This document shows, piece by piece, positions 1 through 12,227 of a stretch of DNA of 64,000 bases. Source of the DNA: Vibrio sp. SS-MA-C1-2 (GTDB lineage Bacteria > Pseudomonadota > Gammaproteobacteria > Enterobacterales > Vibrionaceae). The translations under genes were made by a program, and so were the position numbers. Below the pieces are notes generated by a model. It saw only the letters and a list, made by a program, of their open reading frames with translations, searched no databases and had not been told where the DNA came from. The stretch covers positions 868,001 to 932,000 of the forward strand of contig NZ_CP090980.1 in assembly GCF_021513135.1 (NCBI RefSeq). The letters are read 5' to 3'. Every line of letters begins with the position of its first letter. The stretch's first letter is position 1.

Positions 1-2
1 GA

Positions 3-110
3 ATTAAGCAATATCGTGCTATTTCAAGTGGATATGACAAGCTAGAAAGGAATTATGCCAGCATGTTATCGCTGGCATTCATGTTAATGTGGCTACCGAT
101 GTATTGTTGA
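3..110 (+). pseudogene. IS5-family transposase, C-terminal end (cut by window edge)
   Basis: The frame is open from the window edge and ends in TGA. Its last residues read YDKLERNYASMLSLAFMLMW and then LPMYC, a typical C-terminus of IS5-family DDE transposases. Only about 35 residues are visible, so I cannot tell whether the full gene to the left is intact. An IS630 remnant follows about 40 bases downstream. Confidence 0.7.
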
Positions 111-152
111 ACGCGAAATGTACAGCAAAGATCAACTCGCCCTAGTATAATA

Positions 153-688
153 AGTGCTTAACCAAAAGTTATCGTGAATTCTTTAGTGATTCAAACGATG
201 CAAATGCATCATAAGTAAGCCACTCGTATTTTAACTTTCGCCACAATATTTCAATCAAGTTTAGTTCTGGTGAATATGGGGGTAAATAGCAAATAAGAAC
301 ATCCTTCATCAATCAGTTCTTTTAAAGTTTTAATGTCTTCAGGTGTATAGATTGATGGTATTCCTTTACGGGGAGCATCAAATAGCCCGATAATTCGGTT
401 CAGCTCCCAGATATCTAACCATAATGAAACGCTTTTAAATTTAGCTTCAAAAATATCAGCTAAGACTTTAATTGGGTAATTTTAATTACTGAGCATAACG
501 GCATGTGCTCTTATTCTTACACGCTTTTTAGGATGGTTAGCGTAAACTTCTTGTAAAGTGATGAACTCATCATGACTTAGTGGTTTTACGGCTTTCATTG
601 TATTTATTATATTTTAAAATCATGCTTTAAAGCAAAAGAGAGCTCAAGAAAAGGATGATATTTTACCGTTAATTTTTAAGTACCTACT
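153..688 (-). mobile_element. IS630-family element with internal deletion
   Basis: Both ends are present and flanked by TA (151-152 and 689-690), the usual IS630 target duplication. The right end read inward begins AGTAGGTACTTAAAAATTAA and the left end AGTGCTTAACCAAAAGTTAT, an imperfect terminal repeat pair. On the minus strand the right half encodes the transposase N-terminus (MKAVKPLSHDEF, NHPKKRVRIR) and the left half its C-terminus (ICYLPPYSPELNLIEILWRK). The two halves join near 309, where the middle of the gene is missing compared with the copy at 9359. This is a non-autonomous derivative. Confidence 0.8.
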
Positions 689-723
689 TAAGAGGTTAAC
701 TATATAATGCTCAGTCTTTGTAG

Positions 724-1626
724 TTAATCCATTGATTGGTTTAAACTATTTTTAATTGTTTCTAATAATACTTCTCGGAACCATTTATGACCTATATCTG
801 TATCTCTACTTTTATGCCATGAAACGTAAGCTGATGTTTTTATGGTATAGAATGGTAATGGTAAAATTTGAATCTCAAATTTATCTGTTAATCGATTTGC
901 AATGGAAGTGTTACTTAATGCTAATAATTCTGATTTAGATGCCATATAAAGGCCTAACATGGAAGATTGTGCATGATATGTATAATTTGGCCTTCTTCCT
1001 ATTTGGTTAAAGATAACATCTTGAAATTTTCCAGATACCCATTGAATATGGTCTTCTTCAAATAATTGCTCTATCGATAAATCATTTTGTATTCTTGGAT
1101 GATTTTTGGCTGCGCAGACACAAAAATTAGCATCAATAACCTTTACTGATTTGAATCCAGCTCTATTATAATTATTTACAGATAAAATAATATCTACAGA
1201 TCTTACTCTTAGGCTTTCTAATCTATCTTCAGTATTACTAATTGTCGGCACGAAAACTACTTGAGCATGTGGCGCTAATATTTTGATTTTTTTGATAAAA
1301 TCAGAATGATAATGTATATCTATATCTGGATGGCTGGCAATTTTAAATATTCTAGTAGAAAGAGATGCATCAAATTTTAACTCCTCTTTGTTAAAGCTTA
1401 ATATCTCCATCAATGAATTATGGATATGATTGTGCAAAGAAATTGCAAACATGGTTGGCTCAACCCCATCAGCGGTTCTTATAAATAAAGGGTCATCATA
1501 CTCTTCTCGTAATTTTGCTAATGTATAACTTACTGCGGGTGTAGACACCCCTAGGAGACTAGATGTCTTACTAATACTTTTAGTTTTCATGATGATATCA
1601 AAAGTTTTTAATAGATTTAGATTCAT
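724..1626 (-). CDS. LysR-family transcriptional regulator
   Basis: A 300-residue protein of normal LTTR length. Residues 1-62 form the winged helix-turn-helix with the characteristic recognition segment (SKTSSLLGVSTPAVSYTLAK) followed by DDPLFIRT. The rest fits a periplasmic-binding-like effector domain. The ATG at 1626 is preceded by AAGGATC at a good distance. LysR proteins usually control a divergent neighbour, but here the upstream side is a decayed IS30 copy and the downstream side an IS630 remnant, so the original target may have been lost. It appears intact. Its ligand and regulon cannot be read from the sequence. Confidence 0.9.
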   Translation of the reverse strand: MNLNLLKTFDIIMKTKSISKTSSLLGVSTPAVSYTLAKLREEYDDPLFIRTADGVEPTMFAISLHNHIHNSLMEILSFNKEELKFDASLSTRIFKIASHPDIDIHYHSDFIKKIKILAPHAQVVFVPTISNTEDRLESLRVRSVDIILSVNNYNRAGFKSVKVIDANFCVCAAKNHPRIQNDLSIEQLFEEDHIQWVSGKFQDVIFNQIGRRPNYTYHAQSSMLGLYMASKSELLALSNTSIANRLTDKFEIQILPLPFYTIKTSAYVSWHKSRDTDIGHKWFREVLLETIKNSLNQSMD

Positions 1627-2462
1627 TATGATCCTTTTAAAATTACTAATTTATTTATATACACTAATAATAGACCTTTTTTTTCAATCAATTTATAATT
1701 AAACGAGTATTTATTAATTTCTTGAATTCATATAATAAGTGTGCACTCATAGCCAAGGTAAGAAGGCCAACTGCTGATTGTAGTATGCATCTCATCGTCA
1801 AAATCAAAACAAGTACGACTTTGAGTTATCAACAGTTGACCCAGAAACAAAGATACGAGATTTCTTTCCTAATTGCAGAGGGTTACTCCTAAAATAAAAT
1901 TGCGATTAAGCTTGGAGTGAATCGCTCTACGATTCATCGAGAGATTAAAAGGAACAATGTTAATCAAGTATATAACCCATACTCTGCCATCAAATTAACT
2001 CGTCAATGACGAGTTAATTCATATAAATATCAGATATCCAAGAAACTATTTGGTTTGTTAAAATAGCACTATTGTGGGACTGGAGTCCTGAGCAAATTAG
2101 TTATATAGCAAAGTCATTAACCCTAAAAGTCAGTCATGAATGGATTTGTCGTTATGTTTTAAAAGATAAAATGCAAGGTGGAACTCTTTACCAATATTTA
2201 AGACAGGGTCATAAAAAATATCGTAAAGGAAAACAAGCGATTAGAGGAAAGATACGCCACTGCGTATTTATTGATGAGTGTCCCAATTACATTAATGATA
2301 AGAGTCGTCTTGGTGACTGGGAGGCAGATTTGGTTTTAGGTAAACAAGGAACGGGAGCAATTGTCACTTTAGCTTAAAGAAAGAGCCGACTTTACCTTAT
2401 AAAAAAGTACCTAATAAGGAAGCTAAAACAGTAAAGACCACAATTGTAAACATGCTTAAACC

Positions 2463-3863
2463 CATAGGTATCTACACAAATTGAGCAAAAAACGAACTGG
2501 ATAACGCTTTCATCCTATTGATTTCCTCTGTCGTGTAAGTGTTTAATACCTTGCACATTTGCAAGAATACCCAGAGGCCAGCAAGCAAAGCTGAATGTGT
2601 CACTGGCTTTGAACGCTTCGTCAAACGCCCACTTGATTTCACTAAAAAACCTTTAAATTCATTCGCTTCTTCTGACTTGTCCGAGTAAAGCTTGAAAACG
2701 AGCGTCGTCGCAACACTGGCTACTATTCATCGTTTGAGTATCAATTTACCCGTTGTTTGTTGCCATTTCTCAATCTGAAGTCCATTCGTTTTCAATAGTT
2801 TGAACCAAGACTCTATATTCCAACGGTGGCAATACCACCTCGCTATCTCTGTCGCATCAACATCGAAAACATTCGACAATAAATACCATCTTGCCAACTC
2901 ATTGCCTCTTTCATCGGTCACTAAGCTCATAACAAGGCGACATTCAGGTGCTTGTGCCGTCAATTTTTCTGACTTTCTCTGCAACTCAACTTTTGCCTCC
3001 CCGACGAAAAGATATCCTTCTCTCCCTCGTATTGAAACGACGCCTTTGATATCTGAATTTAGCTGTCGGCCGATGACTTCAGCCGTTTTAAATTGCCCCT
3101 CATGACGGAAGGTGGTGGTTTTTTTAGTTCGTGTTAACCAATTTATAGCGCCTAAACGTCTTAGATCTTTTGCTGAATCTGCTTCTCTGTCCACAACGTG
3201 GACTAAGGGCTTATCTAAACTCAATTGTTCTTGCCATTGAATACTATCAAACAGCGAGTCCAGATGGCTTTGTTTTGGTTGAATATCTTGAGGCCGGCAT
3301 TGGTAAATTCCCTTATCAGTCAGTAAATTAAGACCTACAGGAGAAATAGACTCTCCCGAATCAGCATCAACGAGTAGAGAGGCTTGTAGCTCGTAACCTA
3401 CATCCAAAACATGGGACATCTGAGTCTTATCAAGCTTACTTTGATGTTTATAAAAATTGATATGACACCAGTCATGCGCCATTAAGGCATAGCGACTTTG
3501 CGTCTCTTTTACTCCAGATCTTGCTAGTCCGAGCATCGGACTGCTCAGCATAGGAAGGGTCACATTGTCATTGTGGTAAAAGCGCCATGTGGCTTGGGTA
3601 GAAGCCCAAGATTGCGTATGGTGCTCTAATGATTTAGCGCCAGGGGCATTAGTCGAATTCACAGTCATATGTTCCATAATGATGGTCTGATAACGTTTAG
3701 AAAGTCTTGATTCTAAGAAGCATGGAAGTTGATGTTGTTCGAAAAGAGTCATAATCAGTACACGTAAAAAAAAGAGTCAATTCTCTTGATCATTGATCTT
3801 TAGATCAATTCCCCTAATCAAATCAATTGCTCAATACATGACCAATCTGTGTGGATACCTATG
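2463..3863 (-). mobile_element. IS4-family insertion sequence, 1401 bp, full length
   Basis: The ends are the inverted repeat CATAGGTATC / GATACCTATG. They are flanked by identical 9-bp duplications GCTTAAACC at 2454-2462 and 3864-3872. Removing the element and one repeat restores the IS30 reading (MLKP joined to YKDHVKSMAFDNG), so this is a genuine insertion into the IS30 transposase. Three further partial copies lie at 25591, 31518 and 35135. Confidence 0.92.
2472..3752 (-). pseudogene. IS4-family transposase with premature stop
   Basis: The frame starts MTLFEQHQLPCFLESRLSKR and carries DDE motifs: a catalytic Asp in VHVVDREADS and the YREK-like signature in YCHRWNIESWFKLLK. The open frame ends after 341 residues at TGA (2727). 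The sister copy at 31518 has TTA at this position and continues about 85 residues to FFAQFV. One base change, TTA to TGA, therefore truncates this copy. The missing C-terminal reading frame is still present down to 2472. The loss comes after the catalytic residues, so residual activity is possible but unlikely. Confidence 0.85.
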
Positions 3864-4275
3864 GCTTAAACCTTATAAGGATCATGTTAAATCAATGGCT
3901 TTTGATAATGGACTGGAGTTTTCAGTTCATTTAGATATCGCCGAGAAATTAGAGACTAAAACATACTTTGCGCACCCATACTCATCATGGGAAAGAGGGG
4001 TAAATGAAAATTTTAATGGATTACTTAGACAATATGTACCTAAAGGAACAAATCTCAAGCAAGTTGAAGATGACTATCTTCAACTTGTACAAGATCGAAT
4101 AAATAAACGACCAAGAAAGTGTTTAGGTTATAAACAATCCCTGTTTATATTTGAACAATTAAAAGATACAGCTTAACGAGTGTTGTACTCCAGAGTTGAA
4201 TTCGCTCTTTGAAGTTAAAATATACTTAAGTTAAATTTAAATTTAATTTTAATTTTATTATTGTATTTTCTTAAT

Positions 4276-4300
4276 GAAATGAAATGAAATGAAATGAAAT
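4276..4300 (+). repeat. Pentanucleotide tandem repeat (GAAAT x5) in the katG leader
   Basis: Five exact GAAAT units end 17 bases before the preferred katG start. Tandem repeats of this kind are prone to slipped-strand copying. Here a unit gain or loss would not change a reading frame but would change promoter or leader spacing. Confidence 0.9.
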
Positions 4301-4308
4301 TAAAATAA

Positions 4309-6474
<2,166 letters not shown>

Positions 6475-6535
6475 TTAATGAAGAATATTTTGTGAATAAA
6501 ATTGATGAATTTTATTCACTAATTAAATATTAATA

Positions 6536-6557
6536 AACCCCCAGCTATGCTGGGGTT
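6536..6557. terminator. Hairpin after katG, probable terminator
   Basis: A near-perfect stem CCCCCAGC / GCTGGGG with a three-base loop lies 62 bases past the katG stop. There is no U-run on the plus strand. On the minus strand it is followed by an A/T-rich tail. Confidence 0.6.
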
Positions 6558-6623
6558 ACTCGTATAGATTTGACCGTGACAACGGTATATGTAACTTCTT
6601 TGTTTGACCAAAAGTAAAGAGGA

Positions 6624-6657
6624 ATCGAATCACCGGTCCCGTCATGTCAAGATAGTA
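6624..6657 (-). other. Degenerate tRNA-Val fragment
   Basis: Read on the minus strand, the stretch resembles the anticodon arm, variable loop and T-arm of the tRNA-Val(GAC) gene at 58323-58399. The pieces TCGAATCACCG and CATGTCAAG match on the plus strand. The acceptor and D-arm are absent, so it is not a functional tRNA. It may be a leftover attachment site from an excised or decayed element. Confidence 0.45.
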
Positions 6658-7376
6658 ATAGATAATTAAATTAACATATTAACCATCTGATTTTACTGAG
6701 TAATCTGTTTTTAACGGTGGAGGGGAGGGGCTGTTATTCTAGGGTGAATGCTTAATTGTTAAATAGTAATCTATGATAATGTCTATCACCATAAGGCTAC
6801 TTTGTTTAGATAAAATCAAATAGTCAATAATGTATTTAATAAGTAGCTGTGTAAAAGTTATCTTAATGTAACTTATTGATATTGAATGAGCACCACTATG
6901 ATAAAATTCCCGAAAACTTTTTAGTGTCCACTTAATGTAATTATTTTAATCTATATCACTGTGAATCAGTAATGTTTTTGTGCTTAGAACGCTATTACAA
7001 AAATTTATGTATTAAGATCATAGGTGTTGTGGATATCCTAGTTAAATATAGGAGAGTGATATCTTTGATATGGAGTCTCATTATCAAGTTTTGAGAACTT
7101 ATTAGCATTTAAAAGGCGAATTATGGATACAGATTTTGCTTATGAAAGTGCTTCCATGTCTAAACCTTAAATGTTAATGCAATCTGGCGTTACGATGCTT
7201 AGTAATACTAAGAAGGTTATAAATCTGGCGATGTTTATGCTGGGGTAGTCATAGATGTTATTTACTCTTTATATTGTTCTATTTTTAGCAACATAGATAC
7301 TTAATATCTCCTCAATACCCCTTTAATTCCTTTTGATACAATGCCTAATATGATTTTATGACTAAAGGTATTGGCT
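6658..7376. other. Non-coding stretch between katG and gltS
   Basis: No convincing gene. It contains a MITE copy (6842-6932) and otherwise short broken frames. The region just before 7377 must hold the gltS promoter, but I see no confident -35/-10 pair. Confidence 0.5.
6842..6932 (+). repeat. 91-bp MITE, copy 1
   Basis: Begins AGTAGCTGTGTAAAAGTTAT and ends TTTTTAGTGTCCACT, with TA on both sides (6840-6841, 6933-6934). It is almost identical to the copy at 26632-26722. It contains no gene. Its ends resemble those of the local IS630 element, which also targets TA. Confidence 0.88.
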
Positions 7377-8612
7377 ATGGAAATGGATTGGCTAACTCAG
7401 ACATTAAATTTTGATTCTTTCTTTACGGTTACGATCGGTATTTTGGTTTTATTTATTGGCCGACAATTAAACCATGCAATCAAACTGCTAAAAGAGTTTA
7501 GTATTCCAGATCCAGTAACAGGCGGAATTCTTTTTTCTGGTCTTATTACTCTTATTTACTTCATTACAGGTATTACTGTCGAGTTTAACCTGTTTGCTCG
7601 CGATGTGTTATTAGTCTACTTCTTCACTACTATCGGTATTAATGCAAACCTTCGAGATCTTTTAAAAGGTGGGTTACCACTCGTTATTCTTTTAGTCATT
7701 ACCATCGGGTATATGGTGGTGCAAAATTTAACGGGCATTGGGGTAGCTCATTTGTTTGATCTTAAACCTGCCGTTGGTATGTTAGGTGGGAGTATATCTC
7801 TGATTGGTGGTCATGGAACTGCCATTGCTTGGGCTCCGAGAATTGCCACTGACTTTCAAATTAGTAATGCGATGGAAATGGGTGTTGCTTGTGCAACCTT
7901 TGGACTTATTCTTGCAAGCTTAATGGGGGGACCAACAGCTAAATATCTTATCAATAAACATCAATTATCGCCGACTCATCATGATAAATTAGATGTTGGT
8001 ATAGCTGAAAATGAAAAAGATAATGCAATTTCTGGTTTTGATTTTTTAGATGCCATTTTTTCTATTCATGTTTGTGTCATCATTGGTTATTTATTTAATG
8101 AAGCCATTGCTAAACTCGGGTTGCAGTTACCATTATTTGTCACTTGTCTCTTCGCTGGTATTGTAATGACAAATGTGATTTTTCGAATAAATATTAAAAG
8201 AATCACAGGGACAGAGTGGCCAGCAAGATCACCTGCTATCGCTTTGATTGCTGATATTTCATTGGGTGCTTTTTTAGCGATGTCATTAATGAGTATGAAA
8301 TTATGGACCTTGATCGACTTAGCCGCACCTATATTCTGTATTCTTGGTGTTCAATTTATCATTGCGATATTTGTTAATCTTTACATAGTTTTTCCACTTA
8401 TGGGAAAAAACTATGATGCAGCTGTAATTTGTGCAGGTTTTGGCGGAATTTCATTAGGTTCAACCCCGACAGCAATGGCCAATATGTCAGCGGTAGCAAA
8501 ACGTTACGGTAACTCCCATTTGGCCTTTATTATTGTGCCTTTAGTTTGTGCCTTTTTTATCGACCTAGTGAATGCGGTTATGATTCCGTACTTCCTATCA
8601 ATTTTTAATTGA
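7377..8612 (+). CDS. gltS: Sodium/glutamate symporter GltS
   Basis: Inner-membrane carrier importing glutamate with sodium (ESS family). The protein has about ten hydrophobic segments. It carries the family's glycine-rich re-entrant loops: GMLGGSISLIGGHGTAIAW in the first half and CAGFGGISLGSTPTAMANM in the second, an inverted-repeat architecture. Length of 411 residues is typical. The longest open frame starts at a TTG (7371), but the ATG at 7377 sits eight bases after AAAGG and is the better start. It is a single gene, with IS debris on both sides, and looks intact. Confidence 0.95.
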   Translation: MEMDWLTQTLNFDSFFTVTIGILVLFIGRQLNHAIKLLKEFSIPDPVTGGILFSGLITLIYFITGITVEFNLFARDVLLVYFFTTIGINANLRDLLKGGLPLVILLVITIGYMVVQNLTGIGVAHLFDLKPAVGMLGGSISLIGGHGTAIAWAPRIATDFQISNAMEMGVACATFGLILASLMGGPTAKYLINKHQLSPTHHDKLDVGIAENEKDNAISGFDFLDAIFSIHVCVIIGYLFNEAIAKLGLQLPLFVTCLFAGIVMTNVIFRINIKRITGTEWPARSPAIALIADISLGAFLAMSLMSMKLWTLIDLAAPIFCILGVQFIIAIFVNLYIVFPLMGKNYDAAVICAGFGGISLGSTPTAMANMSAVAKRYGNSHLAFIIVPLVCAFFIDLVNAVMIPYFLSIFN

Positions 8613-9088
8613 GAAAGTATCGAGTATCTTTAACTTTTCTAATTTTATAACGCCCCTGCAAAAAAAGGTGTAACAGTTCAAAACTGTTGAGCAAAGGTAA
8701 TATTCTCATCCAATAAATTTTTCATATATTGGTGCTAACCGAGAAAATGAAATAGCTTTTTTATCTAATCTGAGATGGGCTTAAGCCATAGTCATCAAAC
8801 TAGGTATATCAGTACTTGTTTTGATTTTGGCGATGAGGAACATACTACAATCAGTAGTTGATCTTCTCACCTATGCTATGAATGTTGCGCTTATTATATG
8901 ATATCAGGCATCATTAACGGTATTTACGACTATTCAGCAGCGTCGAGATGCAGGAAGTAAAAAATTTTTTAATTACACCGAATGGTACGGATAATGATTG
9001 GTCGAAACAGTATCGGACTCGATTTGGAAAAATATAAAATGAAGTCGAACTTAAGGCGTGGGTAAACGACCGTCTGCTTATGGATTAT
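8613..9088. other. IS/integrase debris downstream of gltS
   Basis: No intact gene. Positions about 8805-8885 on the minus strand match the left end of the IS30 element at 1741 (shared CTGATTGTAGTATG and AAAATCAAAACAAGTAC), so this is an IS30 end fragment. From about 8940 the text resembles a broken integrase core. Confidence 0.5.
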
Positions 9089-9262
9089 GGATTATGATAC
9101 ACGTTTATTGACGAATTAAAGCAACAAGGGTTTCAAGATCATGAGGTGGCAGAAATCGTTGGGCATATAACGCTAGGAATGACATATGGACGTTATGGAA
9201 AGAGGCTAAATGTGTCTAATTTGAAACGTACTATCGAGTTTGTCTCGTTTTATTTTAATTAA
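9089..9262 (+). pseudogene. Tyrosine recombinase C-terminal remnant
   Basis: The frame from 9104 reads FIDELKQQGFQDHEVAEIVG and then HITLGMTYGRYGK, ending in TAA. That is the last catalytic stretch of a phage-type integrase: the H of VGHITLG and a Tyr in TYGRYGK. Upstream the frame is broken (stops at 9050-9110). It is probably a relic of a former genomic island, perhaps linked to the tRNA-Val fragment at 6624. Confidence 0.65.
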
Positions 9263-9300
9263 CTGCGTAACATCAGTAAGTAATTTAAAAACCCCTTACT

Positions 9301-9318
9301 GGCTTCCGTTAGGAAGCC
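9301..9318. terminator. Hairpin GGCTTCC/GGAAGCC
   Basis: Perfect seven-base stem with a four-base loop just after the integrase relic. The T-run is poor, so terminator function is uncertain. Confidence 0.4.
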
Positions 9319-9358
9319 ATTCTGATGCCAGTGAGACCTTAGCGTAATAAGTTGAATA

Positions 9359-9726
9359 AGTGCTTAACTAAAAGTTATCGTGAATTTATCACCATAGGAA
9401 TTCAGGATGCCTAATACTGAATTCTTTAGTGATTCAAACGATGCAAATGCATCACAAGTAAGCCACTCGTATTTTAACTTTCGCCACAATATTTCAATCA
9501 AGTTTAGCTCTGGTGAATATGGGGGTAAATAGCAAATAAGAACATCCTTCATCAACCATCCATCTAATTTTGCTTTAAATAATGCCGAGCGATGCATTGA
9601 CGCATTATCTAAGATAATAAAGCACGGCGTATTAGATACTCTTTCACTTATAAATTTATCGAATGCTTTTATCACTGTTTCTGAAGAAACAGTGTCTTCT
9701 GTTGACTCGAAGAAAAGCTGCCCTGT
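9359..9726 (-). mobile_element. IS630 fragment, C-terminal half of transposase
   Basis: One terminal end (AGTGCTTAACTAAAAGTTAT) flanked by TA is present. The minus-strand frame (stop at 9364) encodes LDNASMHRSALFKAKLDGWL, then YLPPYSPELNLIEILWRKLK, the second Asp and the PPYSPxLNxIE signature of IS630 transposases. The N-terminal half is missing; the frame runs into the next copy at 9727. Confidence 0.85.
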
Positions 9727-9728
9727 TA

Positions 9729-9938
9729 AGTGCTTAACTAAAAGTTATCGTGAATTTATCACCATAGGAATTCAGTATGCCTAATACTGAATTCTTTAGT
9801 GATTCAAACGATGCAAATGCATCACAAGTAAGCCACTCGTATTTTAACTTTCGCCACAATATTTCAATCAAGTTTAGTTCTGGTGAATATGGGGGTAAAT
9901 AGCAAATAAGAACATCCTTCATCAACCATTCATCTAAT
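9729..9938 (-). mobile_element. Second IS630 end fragment in tandem
   Basis: This repeats the last 200 bases of the preceding fragment almost exactly, again starting AGTGCTTAAC after a TA (9727-9728). It is cut at 9938 by the IS66-type end. Tandem truncated ends suggest recombination between IS copies. Confidence 0.85.
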
Positions 9939-10651
9939 GTAAGTGTTCACCAAACCCTATTGACAGAAAAAATGTGATCTTACGCACTTGATCCAACTTT
10001 AACTCTTGAGTGATCGTTTTAGAGCTTTAACATAATGGCATGACTAGAAAAAAAACCCCCTAAATTCCAAGATGCACCACCTAAAGTCTCTGATTTAAAT
10101 GAGGCTAAGGTGCTTATTGATGAGCTGTGGGAACAGCTCCGACATTATGAAGATAAACTAACTACTAGCTCACAAAACTCGTCAAAATCCCCCTCATCAG
10201 ACAGCCCTAAAGTTCGCCATGAGCGAAAAAAGATGAATGCTCTGGTGGTCGCAATTCGAGAGGAGCTAAAGAAGGCCACACAGGGCATCAACGAAAACTC
10301 TCACCACTGAAAGCAACTGATGTTATTATTGATTGCTTCCCGGATATTTGTCCTTGTTGCGCTCAGTCCGATATTGATGTTCATGGTGGACCTTACTACC
10401 GTCATCAAGTCTTTGATATACCTAAGCCCACTGTTGATATCACCGAATACCGTTTATTCTCAGGTCAATGCCGCCATTGCAAAGAAACAGTGAAGGCGCA
10501 AAAGCCTAGCAATGTATCTCAAGGGATTATCGGTCCCAATTTATTAAGCTACATTGGTGTGCTTGCTGGACAATATCACCTCAGCGTTCGAAAAATCCAA
10601 TCACTGCTCAAAGAGCAGCTCGGCACAACCTTTTCTATTGGTGCGATTAGC
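9939..10651 (+). mobile_element. IS66-type element, 5' fragment (copy 1)
   Basis: Starts with the terminal GTAAGTGTTCACC and stays near identical to copy 2 until GTGCGATTAGC, where copy 2 begins. Its first open frame is already broken by an extra A that puts TAA soon after the start (10039-10068). The slippery A6G at 10226-10232 is conserved. No target duplication matches the outer end of copy 2, so this is a truncated copy, not a simple nested insertion. Confidence 0.85.
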
Positions 10652-10752
10652 GTAAGTGTTCACCAAACCTTATTGACAGAAAAAATGTGATCTTACGCAC
10701 TTGATCCAACTTTAACTCTTGAGTGATCGTTTTAGGGCTTTAACATAATGGC

Positions 10753-11022
10753 ATGACTAGAAAAAAATCCCCTAAATTCCAAGATGCACCACCTAAAGTC
10801 TCTGATTTAAATGAGGCTAAGGTGCTTATTGATGAGCTGTGGGAACAGCTCCGACATTATGAAGATAAACTAACTACTCGCTCACAAAACTCGTCAAAAT
10901 CCCCCTCATCAGACAGCCCTAAAGTTCGCCATGAGCGAAAAAAGATGAATGCTCTGGTGGTCGCAATTCGAGAGGAGCTAAAGAAGGCCACACAGGGCAT
11001 CAACGAAAACTCTCACCACTGA
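10753..11022 (+). CDS. IS66-type transposase, zero-frame product (OrfA)
   Basis: An 89-residue product beginning MTRKKSPKFQDAPPKVSDLN, with a helical segment (LIDELWEQLRHYEDKL) followed by the SSKSPSSDSPK stretch typical of IS66 N-terminal regions. After the slippery site the zero frame runs a further 26 codons to TGA without resembling any family. That suggests it is either a short regulatory product or simply the unshifted by-product of the fused transposase. Confidence 0.6.
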   Translation: MTRKKSPKFQDAPPKVSDLNEAKVLIDELWEQLRHYEDKLTTRSQNSSKSPSSDSPKVRHERKKMNALVVAIREELKKATQGINENSHH

Positions 11023-12179
11023 AAGCAACTGATGTTATTATTGATTGCTTCCCGGATATTTGTCCTTGTTGCGCTCAGTCCGATATTGATGTTCATGGTG
11101 GACCTTACTACCGTCATCAAGTCTTTGATATACCTAAGCCAACTGTTGATATCACCGAATACCGTTTATTCTCAGGTCAATGCCGCCATTGCAAAGAAAC
11201 AGTGAAGGCGCAAAAGCCTAGCAATGTACCACAAGGGATTATCGGTCCCAATTTATTAAGCTACATTGGTGTGCTTGCTGGACAATATCACCTCAGCGTT
11301 CGAAAAATCCAATCACTGCTCAAAGAGCAGCTTGGCTCAACCTTTTCTATTGGTGCGATTAGCGAAGCGCAAACAAAAGTCGCTTCAATGCTGACTCCAT
11401 TGCACCAAGCAATAAAGCAAGCGTTAAAGAAAGCGCCTTTGGTTCATGCTGATGAAACCTCACACCACCGAAATGATGAAAAAAGCCTTCGTTGGTGCTG
11501 GTTAGTGGCCAGTGATGACCTTGTCTATGAACAAATACTGTATTCACGCTCGACCTCATCAGCGAAAAAGGTCATTGATGAAAACTATACAGGCATTGTG
11601 GTCAGCGACCAGTGCCCAAGTTATAACTGGATAGCTGCAGACCATCATCAGTTATGTTGGGCACATGTGAAACGCAACCTTCAACAAATGGCAGATTATA
11701 GTGGTGGTGGCCATACTGCTTATATTGGCAAACATCTTTGTTTGTTAACAAACACCATTTTCCATACTCGGCATCGTTATGAGCAAGGTGAATTGGGTTA
11801 CTCACTGTATTTAAGGCGAATGCACAGGCTACAAAAATCATTCGATCATTGGTTGAGCAAAGGGACAGATGTCATGGTCAAGCGGTATCGGGGTCGCTGT
11901 AAATTACTGCTTAAACATAGAGAAAGCTTGTGGGTTTTCTTGAAGAAAACATCAATCCCCTTAACTAATAATGAAGCTGAGCGATGTATTAGAGGTTTCG
12001 TCATTCAAAGGAAAATCAGCTTTGGAACGACCTCGGATGCAGGTGATAAATTCCGTAGTCGTATTCATACACTTATCGAGACCTGCAAAAAACGAGGCTT
12101 ATCAGCAATGTCAGTGCTGAGCGATATCATCACATCAGTCGTTGAGAAGAAACCGTACCCAAATGTCTTTGATCTTTAG
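10753..12179 (+). CDS. IS66-family transposase, -1 frameshift fusion
   Basis: Shifting back one base at the A6G run (10938-10944) joins the N-terminal 64 codons to an open frame that reaches 12179 with no stop. The joined frame restores the IS66 consensus GGRNSRGAKEGHTGHQRKLS. A zinc-ribbon follows (CPCC ... CRHC), then the DDE_Tnp_IS66 domain: HADETSHHR with the first Asp, VVSDQCPSY with the second, and TNNEAERCIRGFVIQRK with the Glu, ending PYPNVFDL. The fused product is about 475 residues, close to family length. The open frame seen from GTG 11202 is only its C-terminal part. The near-identical frame in copy 3 supports function. Confidence 0.8.
10938..10944 (+). promoter_or_regulatory. Slippery heptamer for -1 programmed frameshifting
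   Basis: The zero frame reads CGA-AAA-AAG, giving the canonical A-AAA-AAG heptamer used by IS1/IS3-type elements. It lies exactly where the IS66 consensus changes frame. The same heptamer is kept at 10226-10232 and 26803-26809 in the other two copies. Confidence 0.75.
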
Positions 12180-12227
12180 GGGGGATCCGCACACTTTTAA
12201 TAAATCACAAACGATCCCGGTGAACGG

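Larger units (their letters stand above)
1741..4200 (+). mobile_element. Decayed IS30-family element, split by an IS4 insertion
   Basis: The transposase can be followed in pieces. The N-terminal HTH part (SYQQLTQKQRYEIS, RSTIHREIKRNN) lies around 1820-1980. The middle (WDWSPEQISYIAKSL, GDWEADLVLGKQGTG) lies at 2072-2460. The C-terminal part (FDNGLEFSVH, YSSWERGVNENFNGLLRQY, NKRPRKCLGY) lies at 3873-4176. In-frame stops occur near 1890, 2008 and 2374, with a frame change near 2065. The two halves are separated by the IS4 element at 2463-3863. Outer limits are approximate because I could not define clean terminal repeats. Confidence 0.8.

Noticed and set aside
2800-3105. Plus-strand open frame across the IS4 transposase
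   Set aside because: Shadow of the minus-strand transposase; it has no family resemblance. The same applies to the plus-strand frames over the IS50-like transposase.
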